A DNA stretch of 64,000 bases, taken from positions 1,984,001 through 2,048,000 of the forward strand of contig NC_013743.1 in the NCBI RefSeq assembly GCF_000025325.1, given 5' to 3'. Source of the stretch: Haloterrigena turkmenica DSM 5511 (GTDB lineage: Archaea > Halobacteriota > Halobacteria > Halobacteriales > Natrialbaceae). Made by a program: the position numbers and the translations under genes. Shown piece by piece: positions 26,997-35,468 of the stretch (within the stretch, counting starts at the first letter, position 1; every line of letters starts with the position of its first letter). Under the pieces are notes generated by a model. It made no database searches, had not been told where the DNA came from, and saw only the letters and a program-made list of their open reading frames with translations.

Positions 26997-28760
26997 ATGA
27001 ACGTACACGTCGTCGGTGACGATCCGGTCCGCGAAGCGGTCGTCACCGCGCTGGGAGACGTCGACGTCACCGTCGAAGACGCGACAGCCGACGACCTCGA
27101 GGACGCCCGCTTCGCGGTCGTCAGCGACGTGGCCGGCGCGGCCACGTTCCGGCGAGCGAACGCCGCCGCGCGCACCGGCGGCACGCCGTGGATCGCCGTC
27201 GAGGTCGGCGGCGTCGGCGGCCAGCCACTCGCCGGCGTCGACTCGGCCGTCTCGGGCTTCGCGCCCGCGACGGGCTGTTTCGACTGTCTCCACCAGCGCG
27301 TCGCCGCGAACCTCGAGGAGGGCGAGCGAAGCGACCGACCGCAGGCCGACCGCAGCACGGCCCGTCTCGCCGGCGCGCTCGCGGGCCGGGAGTGCGTCCG
27401 GGTCCTGTCGGGCGACGACCGGTCGGTGATCGGCCACGTCGTCGAACTGCCCCATGCGAGGCGGCGGGTCCTCCCCGTACCCGGCTGTGAGTGTCAGAAC
27501 GAACCGCGGGATCGGACCCTCGAGCGGGACGACGACGCGCTCGCCCTCGATGCGGCCGTCGAGCACGCCGAGGAGACGATCGACGACCGCGTCGGGATCG
27601 TCAGGACCATCGGCGAGATCGAATCGTTCCCCGCGCCCTACTACCTCGCGACGACGACCGACACGCAGGGGTTCAGCGACGCGAGCGCGCCGACGCAGGC
27701 GGCCGGCGTCGCCGACGACTGGAACGCGGCGCTGATGAAAGCCGTCGGCGAGGGCCTCGAGCGCTACTGCGCCGGCGTCTACCGGGACAGCGAGTTCGTT
27801 CACGCAAGCGAGGACGACCTCGAGAACGCGGTGTCCCCGACGGATCTCGTGCGGCCGGACGACGCGCCCGCCTACGACGCGAGTGACGAGCACCGCTGGG
27901 TACCGGGCGAGAATCTCTCGACCGGCGACGACGTCCACCTGCCGGCCGCGGCGGTCCAGTTCCCTCAGCCCGGCGAGGCGCTCGTTCCCGGCATCACGAC
28001 GGGACTCGGACTCGGCTCGTCGACCGTGGACGCCCTGCTGTCGGGCCTGACCGAGGTCATCGAGCGGGACGCGACGATGCTCGCGTGGTACTCGACGTTC
28101 GAGCCCCTCGGGCTGACCGTCGACGACGACGGCTTCGGCGTCCTCGAACGCCGCGCCCGCGGCGAGGGGCTGTCGGTGACACCGCTGTTGGTCACGCAGG
28201 ACGTCGACGTCCCCATCGTCGCCGTCGCCGTCCACCGCGATCCGGACGCTCTCGAGGGGGCCGTCGAGCCGACCGCCGACGAGTGGCCGGCGTTCGCCGT
28301 CGGCTCCGCCGCGGACCTCGACGCCACGGCCGCTGCCCGGTCGGCCCTCGAGGAGGCGCTGCAGAACTGGATGGAGATCCGGAACCTCGGCCCCGAAGAC
28401 GTTTCCGACGCTTCGGGCGCCATCGGGGAGTACGCGGCGTTCCCCGAGGCCGTTCGCGGGTTCGTCGACGTCGAGCGGACGGTTCCAGCCGAAAGCGTCG
28501 GTCCGGAGACCGCGCCAGAGGGACGGGCGGCACTGACGGAACTCCTCGAGCGGACGACCGACGCCGACCTGACGCCGTACGCGGCGCGGCTGACGACCCG
28601 AGACGTCGCGGAGACCGGCTTCGAGGCGGCCAGAGTCGTCGTCCCCGGCGCCCAACCGCTGTTCACCGGCGAACCGTTCTTCGGCGAGCGGGCGCGGACG
28701 GTTCCGGCGGACCTCGGCTTCGAACCGCGCCTCGAGCGCGCGTTCCATCCCTACCCCTGA
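26997..28760 (+). CDS. YcaO-domain enzyme with N-terminal zinc-binding (E1-like) domain
   Basis: A 587-residue protein. Residues 1-170 look like a degenerate E1/ThiF-like partner domain ending in a Cys cluster, C94-F-D-C97 and C164-E-C166, as in the zinc site of thiazole/oxazole cyclodehydratases. Residues ~190-587 are a YcaO domain: KAVGEGLERYCAG and LTEVIERDATML supply the ATP/Mg-binding Glu and Arg residues, and the C-terminus ends in FHPYP, a proline-ended tail as in functional YcaO cyclodehydratases. YcaO enzymes activate peptide amide bonds with ATP to make azolines or thioamides. No precursor peptide, dehydrogenase or TfuA gene is adjacent, so the substrate is unknown. Confidence 0.85.
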   Translation: MNVHVVGDDPVREAVVTALGDVDVTVEDATADDLEDARFAVVSDVAGAATFRRANAAARTGGTPWIAVEVGGVGGQPLAGVDSAVSGFAPATGCFDCLHQRVAANLEEGERSDRPQADRSTARLAGALAGRECVRVLSGDDRSVIGHVVELPHARRRVLPVPGCECQNEPRDRTLERDDDALALDAAVEHAEETIDDRVGIVRTIGEIESFPAPYYLATTTDTQGFSDASAPTQAAGVADDWNAALMKAVGEGLERYCAGVYRDSEFVHASEDDLENAVSPTDLVRPDDAPAYDASDEHRWVPGENLSTGDDVHLPAAAVQFPQPGEALVPGITTGLGLGSSTVDALLSGLTEVIERDATMLAWYSTFEPLGLTVDDDGFGVLERRARGEGLSVTPLLVTQDVDVPIVAVAVHRDPDALEGAVEPTADEWPAFAVGSAADLDATAAARSALEEALQNWMEIRNLGPEDVSDASGAIGEYAAFPEAVRGFVDVERTVPAESVGPETAPEGRAALTELLERTTDADLTPYAARLTTRDVAETGFEAARVVVPGAQPLFTGEPFFGERARTVPADLGFEPRLERAFHPYP

Positions 28761-28867
28761 GCGATCGGGGGAGCGGGTGAGTGCTCTGGGGCCGGTGTCC
28801 GGAGCGAGCGCTCGGGGATCGGCGTCCTCGTCGAGAGAATCAGTGTCGACGCGAGGCGTCGATCGAG

Positions 28868-29467
28868 TTACTCGTCGGCGCTGTCGGGGTCCGCATCGGT
28901 CTCGTTCCCGTTTGCCGTCTGGTTTTCGCTCGCATTGGATTCGGTTTCGGTTCCGTTCGCGGCCGTTTCGTTCCCGCTGGCAGCACCGTCCTCGCCGTCG
29001 ACGATCTCAGTATCGCCGTCCTCGAACTCGAGTTCGACCACGAGATCGTCGTCGTAGAGCCGAATCATCACGAGATCGGTCTCCGGCGTCACCGACGCGG
29101 TCCTGACGGTCGTCACTGATTCGTTTTCGACCTTGGAGACCTGAAAACTCTGTTCCGTCTGGTCGAGGTGGGGCGCGCTGACGGTCTCCTCCGGCGTGAC
29201 GGAGTAACTCTGCTCGTAGCTCTGGCGGCCCGACTCGCGTTCGCGCGACTCGAGGAGGATGTTCTGCGTCTCCTCGGCTTCGCTCTGGATCTCGACGGGG
29301 ATGACGCCTTGGAGCCCGAAGTGCTCCTTGACGCCCTCGATACAGCCCGCGAGCCCTGCGAGGGCCGATGTCGCGGCGAATCCGAGTACCGTACGGCGGT
29401 TCACACTCGGTGCTCGGGAGCGGACGACCGTATGCGTTTCTCTTCGCGTACCGTCAGCGCTCTCCAT
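28868..29467 (-). CDS. Tat-exported lipoprotein, function unknown
   Basis: A 199-residue protein. NRRTVLGFAATSALAGLAGC is a twin-arginine signal followed by a lipobox with the lipidated Cys, so the mature protein is anchored on the outside of the membrane. The mature part has a predicted beta-rich domain and a 45-residue Asn/Glu/Thr-rich tail with many N-x-T/S sequons that could be glycosylated. I prefer the ATG at 29467 over 29497 because the TATA-like palindrome at 29493-29505 would then give a leaderless message. Confidence 0.75.
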   Translation of the reverse strand: MESADGTRRETHTVVRSRAPSVNRRTVLGFAATSALAGLAGCIEGVKEHFGLQGVIPVEIQSEAEETQNILLESRERESGRQSYEQSYSVTPEETVSAPHLDQTEQSFQVSKVENESVTTVRTASVTPETDLVMIRLYDDDLVVELEFEDGDTEIVDGEDGAASGNETAANGTETESNASENQTANGNETDADPDSADE

Positions 29468-29492
29468 GACTGTGCGTGGTACAGTATAGCGT

Positions 29493-29505
29493 GGCATTTT
29501 ATGCC
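29493..29505. promoter_or_regulatory. shared palindromic promoter element between divergent genes
   Basis: GGCATTTTATGCC has inverted 5-bp arms around TTT and contains a TATA-like core readable in both directions. It lies 26 bp from the lipoprotein start and 21 bp from the cupin start, the right distance for leaderless transcription each way. Confidence 0.5.
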
Positions 29506-29526
29506 GTTTCGGGTGAATGTGCCGCT

Positions 29527-30027
29527 ATGGAGAAGACCGCGATCGACGACGTCGAGATCGAACGCAATCCGATGGAGGTGCACTCCGTCAGACGGCCGAT
29601 CTCGCAGGCGCTCGGCTTCACGGATTTCGCGATGAACTACTTCGAACTCGAGCCCGGCGAATCCTTCTCGGGCGGACTTCACACCCATCACGACCAGGAG
29701 GAAGTCTTCTACGTGCAGGCGGGCACGGTGACGTTCGACACGTGCTCGCCGGACGACGAGACGGACGCGCGGGAGGTCACCGTCGACGCCGGCGAGGTGA
29801 TCCGCTTCGCGCCGGGAGAGTTCCAGCACGGCTACAACGATTCCGACGAAACGGTCGTCGGCTTCGCCTTCGGCGCACCCGACGCGAGACACGACTGGGA
29901 CCAGCTCGAGTCGCTGCTCTACTGCCGGGAGTGCGAGGCCGAGGTCGGCCACGGCCTCGAGCTCACCGACGAGGGGACCTTTCGCATGACCTGTACCGAG
30001 TGCGGCCATTCGTTCGTCGCCGACTGA
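29527..30027 (+). CDS. cupin protein with C-terminal zinc ribbon
   Basis: A 166-residue protein. The cupin barrel shows the metal motif GLHTHHDQEEVFYV (His, His, Glu) and the second motif FAPGEFQHGY (His). The C-terminal 40 residues hold a zinc ribbon, CREC and CTEC 17 residues apart. It may be a small-molecule-binding regulator or isomerase-like enzyme. It is divergent from the lipoprotein gene with only 59 bp between starts. Confidence 0.8.
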   Translation: MEKTAIDDVEIERNPMEVHSVRRPISQALGFTDFAMNYFELEPGESFSGGLHTHHDQEEVFYVQAGTVTFDTCSPDDETDAREVTVDAGEVIRFAPGEFQHGYNDSDETVVGFAFGAPDARHDWDQLESLLYCRECEAEVGHGLELTDEGTFRMTCTECGHSFVAD

Positions 30028-30151
30028 TCGCCGGTCATCCGATCCGCCGGTAGTCGCCGCGCGCTTCTCGCAGCTCGAGGCGCTGGACTGGTTCTCGAGG
30101 GCGGCCTCGAGCCCGCTGTTGACATGTTAACGAGCACTTTCTCGGGAGTCT

Positions 30152-30173
30152 GTGATGCGATATTACGTATCAC
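30152..30173. repeat. imperfect inverted repeat upstream of the symporter operon
   Basis: GTGATGCG and CGTATCAC (one mismatch) flank the AT-only spacer ATATTA. It lies about 114 bp upstream of the gene at 30287, and could be an operator. The remaining gap 30028-30286 holds no gene. Confidence 0.4.
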
Positions 30174-30286
30174 GGCAGTCGGTGGCGTACGACGGCATGT
30201 CGGGCGACGACGACCCGCTGTGGTGATAGCTATGGGCCGGGGCTCGGTCCCGGTAGGGTTGACCGCAACTACGGTGACACGGATCA

Positions 30287-30802
30287 ATGGCACGAAATAC
30301 CACGATGGCTGCGATCGGTGTGCTCTCGTTGGGTGCACTGGCAACGGCGAGTCTCGAGTTGTACAGGGCGTTCTCGGTCGTCGCGGCGGCGCTCATCCTC
30401 GCGGTGATCGCCTCGGCGACGATCGAGCGAGGGACCGGCGATCCCGATCTGGAGCCGTACACGGCGCTCATCGGCGCGCTGGCGGCCTTTTTCCTGATCG
30501 GGCTGGCCGGCATCTGGCTGACGTGGGAACCTGGGGTCGTCGAGTACAGCTACGTCCTCGGCGTCCCGGTTCCGACGCTGCTCTACTTCGCGTTCATCTG
30601 GCTGTTGCCGCTGACCGCGGCGATCTACTACTCGCTGCTCTTCGACCGGATCGCGGGCGAGGAGATCGTCGACGACATCATCGAGTCGGCTCGCGAACGC
30701 CAGCGCCGCGAGTCGTTCCCGCTGGCGCCGGAGCAACCGTCCCGGAGCGCCGAAGTGGCTGACGGCGGCGAAGTAGCGGACGGAGGTGAGGTCGATGAGT
30801 AG
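30287..30802 (+). CDS. small membrane protein, probable partner of the SSS symporter
   Basis: A 171-residue protein with four hydrophobic segments and a disordered C-terminus containing a direct repeat of the unit VADGGE. It overlaps the symporter start by 8 bp. In bacteria, SSS transporters such as acetate/pantothenate permeases are likewise preceded by small membrane subunits (DUF485/DUF997/DUF3311 types), so a subunit role is inferred. Confidence 0.75.
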   Translation: MARNTTMAAIGVLSLGALATASLELYRAFSVVAAALILAVIASATIERGTGDPDLEPYTALIGALAAFFLIGLAGIWLTWEPGVVEYSYVLGVPVPTLLYFAFIWLLPLTAAIYYSLLFDRIAGEEIVDDIIESARERQRRESFPLAPEQPSRSAEVADGGEVADGGEVDE

Positions 30803-32375
30803 CCCGCTCGCGCCGCTGCCGCTTCAGGAGGGCGGGATTCCCGTCGCCGACGACCCCGTGATTCTGGGGTTCGGGGCGGCGTATCTCTTCATCGTCGTAC
30901 TGATCGGCGTCTGGGGCTGGATGCAGACCGAGTCGACGAGCGACTTCCTGATCACGGGCAAGAGCGTCGGCACGTGGGTGCTCGCGATGACCGCCTTCTC
31001 GGTGATTCAGTCAGGGTTCGGCTTCGTCGGCGGCCCCGAACTGGTCTACGCGTACGGAACGACCGCGCTGTGGATCTTCTTCACCGCGCCGATCGGGTTC
31101 CTGCTGACGTGGATCGTCCTCGCCAAGCGGATGCGACTGCTCGCGGACGTCCGCAACGTGTTGACGCTGGCCGACGGGATGTACGTCCGCTACGAGAGCG
31201 ACACCGTGCGGGGCCTGACCGGCCTCGCGGTCATCGTCGGCGTGATCGCCTACCTCGCGACGAACCTCGCGGCGCTGCAGTTCGTCATGCGCGCCATCTT
31301 CGGCGTCCCCGTCATCTGGGGGCTGCTCGGCGGCGCCCTCATCCTGCTGCTCTACAGCATGCTCGGGGGCATGATCGCCGGCGTCTGGACGGACTTCCTG
31401 CAGGCGCTGACGATGATCACGGGCGCCGTCTTCGTCTTCGCGTACGCGCTCTCGTTCGGCGGCGGGATGGAGAACATCTCGCGGAACCTCGCGAGCGCGG
31501 ACCCGAACCTGATCTCGCCGTTCGGCGCGATGGGCGGCGCGACCACGGCCGTCCTCGTCGGCGTCGCGTGGTGGATCCTGTTCTCGGTCGGATCGGCCGG
31601 CCAGCCCCACCTGATCACGAAGTTCTACATGAGCCGCGACATGAATATCCTGAAGTGGGGCGCCCCGATCGCCGCCATCTCTTACGCGATTTCGAGCCTG
31701 ATCGCCTTCTCCGCGGGCCTGTCGATGCGCGCCATGGTCGAGGCCGGCGAGATCGGGGAGACGTTCAGCGCCAGCGAGGTCGGGCCGGTGTTCGTCTTAG
31801 AGCAGACGCCGAGCGTCGTCGCGGGGCTGATCCTCGCGGCGCTGCTGGCGGCGATCATGTCGACCAGCGACTCCTTCCTCAACATCGGCGCGGCGGCCGC
31901 CTCGCGGGACATCCCGCGGGCGCTGGGTCGGCCGATCGAGGACGACAAGACGGAACTGCGCGTGACGCAGGTCGCGCTGGCCGGGTTGACGATCCTCTCG
32001 ACAGGGGTCGTCTACTTCTCCGATACGCTCGTCGGTATCCTCGGAACGATCGGCTGGGGCTTCTTCGCCGCCGCGTTCGTCCCCATCGCCGTCTTCGGGC
32101 TGAACTGGAAGGGCGCGACCAAGGAGGGAGCGATCGTCGCTGTCCTCGGCGGTCTCGCCGTCAACATCGTATTCAGTGCGCTTCCGATGGCCCTCGAGGT
32201 CGCCGGCCTTCAGGGGATCGCAGACGCGATCATGACGTTCTACGTCTTCCCCGACGTGTTCCCCGTCGGGACGGTCGCGCTGCTGGTCGCTATCGTCCTG
32301 TTCGTCGGCTTCTCGCTGCTCACCCAGTCTCGACGGACCGTACCCAGCGATCTCCACGCCCTGCTCGAGCGATGA
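30795..32375 (+). CDS. sodium:solute symporter (SSS family)
   Basis: A 526-residue membrane protein with about 13 hydrophobic segments, the SSS/LeuT-fold length. The first segments carry AAYLFIVVLIGVWGW and the family-typical DFLITGKSVGTWVLAMT. A GGAGGTG ribosome-binding site six bases upstream decides the ATG at 30795. The substrate (an organic acid, amino acid or proline-like osmolyte) cannot be assigned. It is the middle gene of a three-gene unit. Confidence 0.9.
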   Translation: MSSPLAPLPLQEGGIPVADDPVILGFGAAYLFIVVLIGVWGWMQTESTSDFLITGKSVGTWVLAMTAFSVIQSGFGFVGGPELVYAYGTTALWIFFTAPIGFLLTWIVLAKRMRLLADVRNVLTLADGMYVRYESDTVRGLTGLAVIVGVIAYLATNLAALQFVMRAIFGVPVIWGLLGGALILLLYSMLGGMIAGVWTDFLQALTMITGAVFVFAYALSFGGGMENISRNLASADPNLISPFGAMGGATTAVLVGVAWWILFSVGSAGQPHLITKFYMSRDMNILKWGAPIAAISYAISSLIAFSAGLSMRAMVEAGEIGETFSASEVGPVFVLEQTPSVVAGLILAALLAAIMSTSDSFLNIGAAAASRDIPRALGRPIEDDKTELRVTQVALAGLTILSTGVVYFSDTLVGILGTIGWGFFAAAFVPIAVFGLNWKGATKEGAIVAVLGGLAVNIVFSALPMALEVAGLQGIADAIMTFYVFPDVFPVGTVALLVAIVLFVGFSLLTQSRRTVPSDLHALLER

Positions 32376-32905
32376 CGGCCGATACATCCACCGACGCCGA
32401 GGCGAGGACGGACCGGAAATCCGATCCGGTACCTGAGACCGACGGTCGCGGCGAAACCGAACTCGCGCGGCTCACGCAGTGGCTTCGCCAGCGACCGAAC
32501 TCGATCGAGCTGTGGGAGCTCGTGGTGACCGACGAACGCCTCGTCTGGTGTTTCGTCGGCGAGTCCTACCGCTCGATGCTGCTGCGGGCCGACATGGGGC
32601 AACGCGACCGCGCGCTCGTCGACGACAGCGGGCTCGAGGAACTGCTCGACCTCGACGAGGCGAACTTCGCGGTCCCCCTCGAGCGCCTCGAGTCGATTCG
32701 ACTGACCGAGGGGACGCGGTTTCGCCGCGCTAGGCTCGAGATCGAGTGGGACGACCGGGCGGGCACGCGCTACGACGGCTCGGTGACGCTGGTCAGCACC
32801 AGCGATGCCGACTCCCAACGCGAACGGGTGGCCGCGCTGGCCGAGGAGCCGCGACTCGAGGGCGTCGCGGTCGGAGTCGAGTCGCCGCGCTGGTCGCTGT
32901 TCTGA
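32372..32905 (+). CDS. hypothetical soluble protein in the symporter operon
   Basis: A 177-residue acidic protein coupled to the symporter stop codon by an ATGA overlap. The first ~30 residues are disordered. The rest alternates strands and helices (WELVVTDERLVWCFVGESYRS) and reminds of a PH-like or phosphatidate-binding fold, but I cannot assign it. Co-translation suggests it serves the transporter. Confidence 0.75.
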   Translation: MTADTSTDAEARTDRKSDPVPETDGRGETELARLTQWLRQRPNSIELWELVVTDERLVWCFVGESYRSMLLRADMGQRDRALVDDSGLEELLDLDEANFAVPLERLESIRLTEGTRFRRARLEIEWDDRAGTRYDGSVTLVSTSDADSQRERVAALAEEPRLEGVAVGVESPRWSLF

Positions 32906-32994
32906 CCGGCGCTCGGCCCCGAGCGGTTCGGTGTCGTCCCACAACGAACGCGAGAGTCGCATTATTTTTCACCCTGAACCGAGAGCGGGCACAC

Positions 32995-33606
32995 ATGTCC
33001 ACGGGAGCGACGACGACGGTCGAGATCGATACGACACTGTTTATCACCGTCTCCGGCCCGCCGGGCTGTGGCGCGACGACGCTCTGTGAGCGACTCGCCG
33101 ACGCGATGGGCTGTCCGTACGTCTCGGGCGGGGAGGTCTTCCGCGAAATCGCCGAGGACCGGGACATGAGCCTGAACCAGTTGACGGCGAAGGCCGACGA
33201 GAACGACGAGATCGACCGCGCGATCGACCAGCGTCTCCAGCAGATCGCCGAGAAATGGGGGATGGCGAACAAACCGTTCATCCTCGAGTCCCGGCTGGCG
33301 GGCTGGCTGGCCGGTGAGCGCGCAGACCTGCGGATCTGGCTCGACGCACCCGAGGACGTCCGCTTAGCGCGCATCGAGGAGCGCGTCGAGACCGAGGCCG
33401 AGATGCGGGTTCGCGAGGTCAGCGAGGCCGGTCGCTATCAGTCGTACTACGATATCGATATCGACGACCGTGAGTTCTACGACCTCAATATCAACACGGC
33501 CCGGTGGGGGAAGGAGGGCGTCTTCAACCTCGTCCGCACCGCGCTCGAGGAGTACGACCCCGACGTCGACGAGGGCGCGTTCTCGACACCAAACCTGAAC
33601 CCGTAG
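32995..33606 (+). CDS. cmk: cytidylate kinase
   Basis: A 203-residue archaeal-type CMP kinase that phosphorylates (d)CMP with ATP. P-loop GPPGCGATTLCERLA at about residues 20-34, the NMP-binding CPYVSGGEVFREIA, LESRLAGWLAG and the lid-region RIEERVETE are all present. A TATA-like ATTATTTTT about 30 bases upstream supports the ATG at 32995. Archaeal Cmk proteins are often encoded near ribosomal and pseudouridine genes, which is not so here. Confidence 0.9.
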   Translation: MSTGATTTVEIDTTLFITVSGPPGCGATTLCERLADAMGCPYVSGGEVFREIAEDRDMSLNQLTAKADENDEIDRAIDQRLQQIAEKWGMANKPFILESRLAGWLAGERADLRIWLDAPEDVRLARIEERVETEAEMRVREVSEAGRYQSYYDIDIDDREFYDLNINTARWGKEGVFNLVRTALEEYDPDVDEGAFSTPNLNP

Positions 33607-33712
33607 CGATTTTCAGTCGTTTTCGTTGAGTCGTGATCGAGTGGTCCGTGTAGCCAGCGGACCCGATACTGGCGACAGTTCTTTCTTGTCGTGTGTGGGC
33701 AGCTAGCACGAC

Positions 33713-35389
33713 ATGGCGTACACCGTCACGCTCGAGGGCGAGACGTACGACGCGGCGTCCGAATCGTTCGCGTGGGACGTGCCGGACGAGTTCAACGCGG
33801 CCGCGGATCTGGTCGGGAAACACGACGACGGCGAGCGGGTCGCGCTGTATCAGGTCGACGACGACGGGGGTCACGAGGAGTACACGTTCGACGATCTCGA
33901 CGAGCGGTCGAACGCCGTCGCGACCGCGCTCGCGTCTCGCGGTCTCGAGCGCGAGGACCGAGTCGCGGTCGTCGTCCCGCAAAAGCCCGCGAACGTCCTG
34001 ACGCATCTGGCCGCCTGGAAACTGGGCGCGATCTCGCTGCCGCTATCGGTGCTGTTCGGCGACGACGCGCTCCGCTATCGGCTGACCGACAGCGAGGCCC
34101 GCGTCGCCGTCGTCGACGCGAGCCAATGGGAGACGATGCGTGAGGTCGCGCCCGACTGTCCCGCCCTCGAGTACGTGTTCGTCGTCGACGACGGAGAATC
34201 AGTCGACGGAGACGCGGACGAGGCGGCGCTCGAGGACGTAACCGTCGAACGATTCGACGAAGCCATCGACTGGGACGAGACGGCGTTCGACCGCGCCGAC
34301 ACCGACGTCGACACGCCCGCGATCGTCATGTACACCAGCGGAAGCACCGGCGAACCGAAGGGCGTGCTCCACACCCACGGCGTCTGGCTCGGCCACTGTC
34401 CCGCGTTCCAGATGTACTTCGAGCGCGACGTCCGCGACGGCGTCTACTGGACGCCCGCCGACTGGGCCTGGATCGGCGCACTCGGCGACCTCGTCTTCCC
34501 CGCCTGGCACTACGGGCAGCCGGTCGTCGGCTACCCGATGGGCTCGTTCGATCCCGAGCAGGCCTACGAACTCATGGCCGAGTTCGACGTGACGAACGCG
34601 TTCGTCCCGCCGACCGCGATCCGGATGCTCATGAACGTAGCGGACCCGACCGACCGGTACGACCTCTCGCTCGAGGCGATCTGTTCGGGCGGCGAACCCC
34701 TGACTCGGGAGATCCTCGAGTGGGCCGACGAGGAACTCGCCGGCGTGGTCGTCAACGAACTCTACGGCCAGACGGAGGCGAACCTGCTCGTGACGAACTG
34801 CCGGGAGTGGTTCCCCGCGAAGCCGGGCAGCATGGGGCAGCCGGTGCCGGGCCACGACGTCGCCGTCCTCGATCCGGAGACGGGCGAGCGGGTCGAATCG
34901 GGTGAGATCGGCGAGATCGCGGTCCGCCGCGGCGACGATCCCGTGATTTTCGAGGAGTACTGGAACGCCCCGGAGAAGACGGAGGCGGTGACGCTTAAGG
35001 ACGGGCCGGACGGGACCGTCTGGCACCTGACCGGCGATCTGGCCAAACGTGATGAGGACGGCTACTGCTGGTTCACCTCGCGGGACGACGACCTCATCAT
35101 CACGAGCGGTTACCGGGTCGCGCCGCGGGAGGTCGAGGAAACGATCCTCGCACACGACGCCGTCGAACAGGTCGGCGTCGTCGGCGTCCCCGACGAGACC
35201 CGCGGGGAGATCATCAAGGCGGTCGTCCAGCCGGTCTCGGGGGAGACGGGGTCGGACGAACTGCGAAGCGAGATTCGCAATCGCGTCCGCGAGAAGCTAG
35301 CCGAGTACGAGTATCCGCGCGAAATCGAGTTCGTCGACGAACTGCCGACCACGACGACCGGCAAAATCCGGCGAACGGAACTGGTCTGA
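33713..35389 (+). CDS. AMP-forming acyl-CoA synthetase
   Basis: A 558-residue adenylate-forming enzyme. The P-loop-like A3 motif YTSGSTGEPKGVLHTHG (about residues 204-220), ELYGQTEAN, the TGDLAKRDEDGYCWF hinge region and the C-terminal catalytic-lysine motif TTTGKIRRTEL are present. It activates a carboxylic acid (acetate, propionate or a medium-chain acid) to its CoA ester. The long DWAWIGALGD segment resembles the acetyl/medium-chain group. Single transcription unit, 106 bp after cmk. Confidence 0.9.
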   Translation: MAYTVTLEGETYDAASESFAWDVPDEFNAAADLVGKHDDGERVALYQVDDDGGHEEYTFDDLDERSNAVATALASRGLEREDRVAVVVPQKPANVLTHLAAWKLGAISLPLSVLFGDDALRYRLTDSEARVAVVDASQWETMREVAPDCPALEYVFVVDDGESVDGDADEAALEDVTVERFDEAIDWDETAFDRADTDVDTPAIVMYTSGSTGEPKGVLHTHGVWLGHCPAFQMYFERDVRDGVYWTPADWAWIGALGDLVFPAWHYGQPVVGYPMGSFDPEQAYELMAEFDVTNAFVPPTAIRMLMNVADPTDRYDLSLEAICSGGEPLTREILEWADEELAGVVVNELYGQTEANLLVTNCREWFPAKPGSMGQPVPGHDVAVLDPETGERVESGEIGEIAVRRGDDPVIFEEYWNAPEKTEAVTLKDGPDGTVWHLTGDLAKRDEDGYCWFTSRDDDLIITSGYRVAPREVEETILAHDAVEQVGVVGVPDETRGEIIKAVVQPVSGETGSDELRSEIRNRVREKLAEYEYPREIEFVDELPTTTTGKIRRTELV

Positions 35390-35468
35390 GTCGGCGAGCG
35401 GGCGGCGTCGGATAGCGCTCGAGGACGTGTGGCCTCGAGCGACCGGGCGCTACTCGAGACAGACGGCG

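Noticed and set aside
25767..28748. 993-codon minus-strand open frame opposite the SPFH and YcaO genes
   Set aside because: It is the complement of strongly conserved genes, has shadow-type composition and no motif of its own; high GC keeps stop codons rare.
30974..32905. 643-codon plus-strand frame inside the symporter gene
   Set aside because: Only its last 177 codons (from 32372) look like a real protein; the rest is an Arg-rich out-of-frame reading of the symporter.
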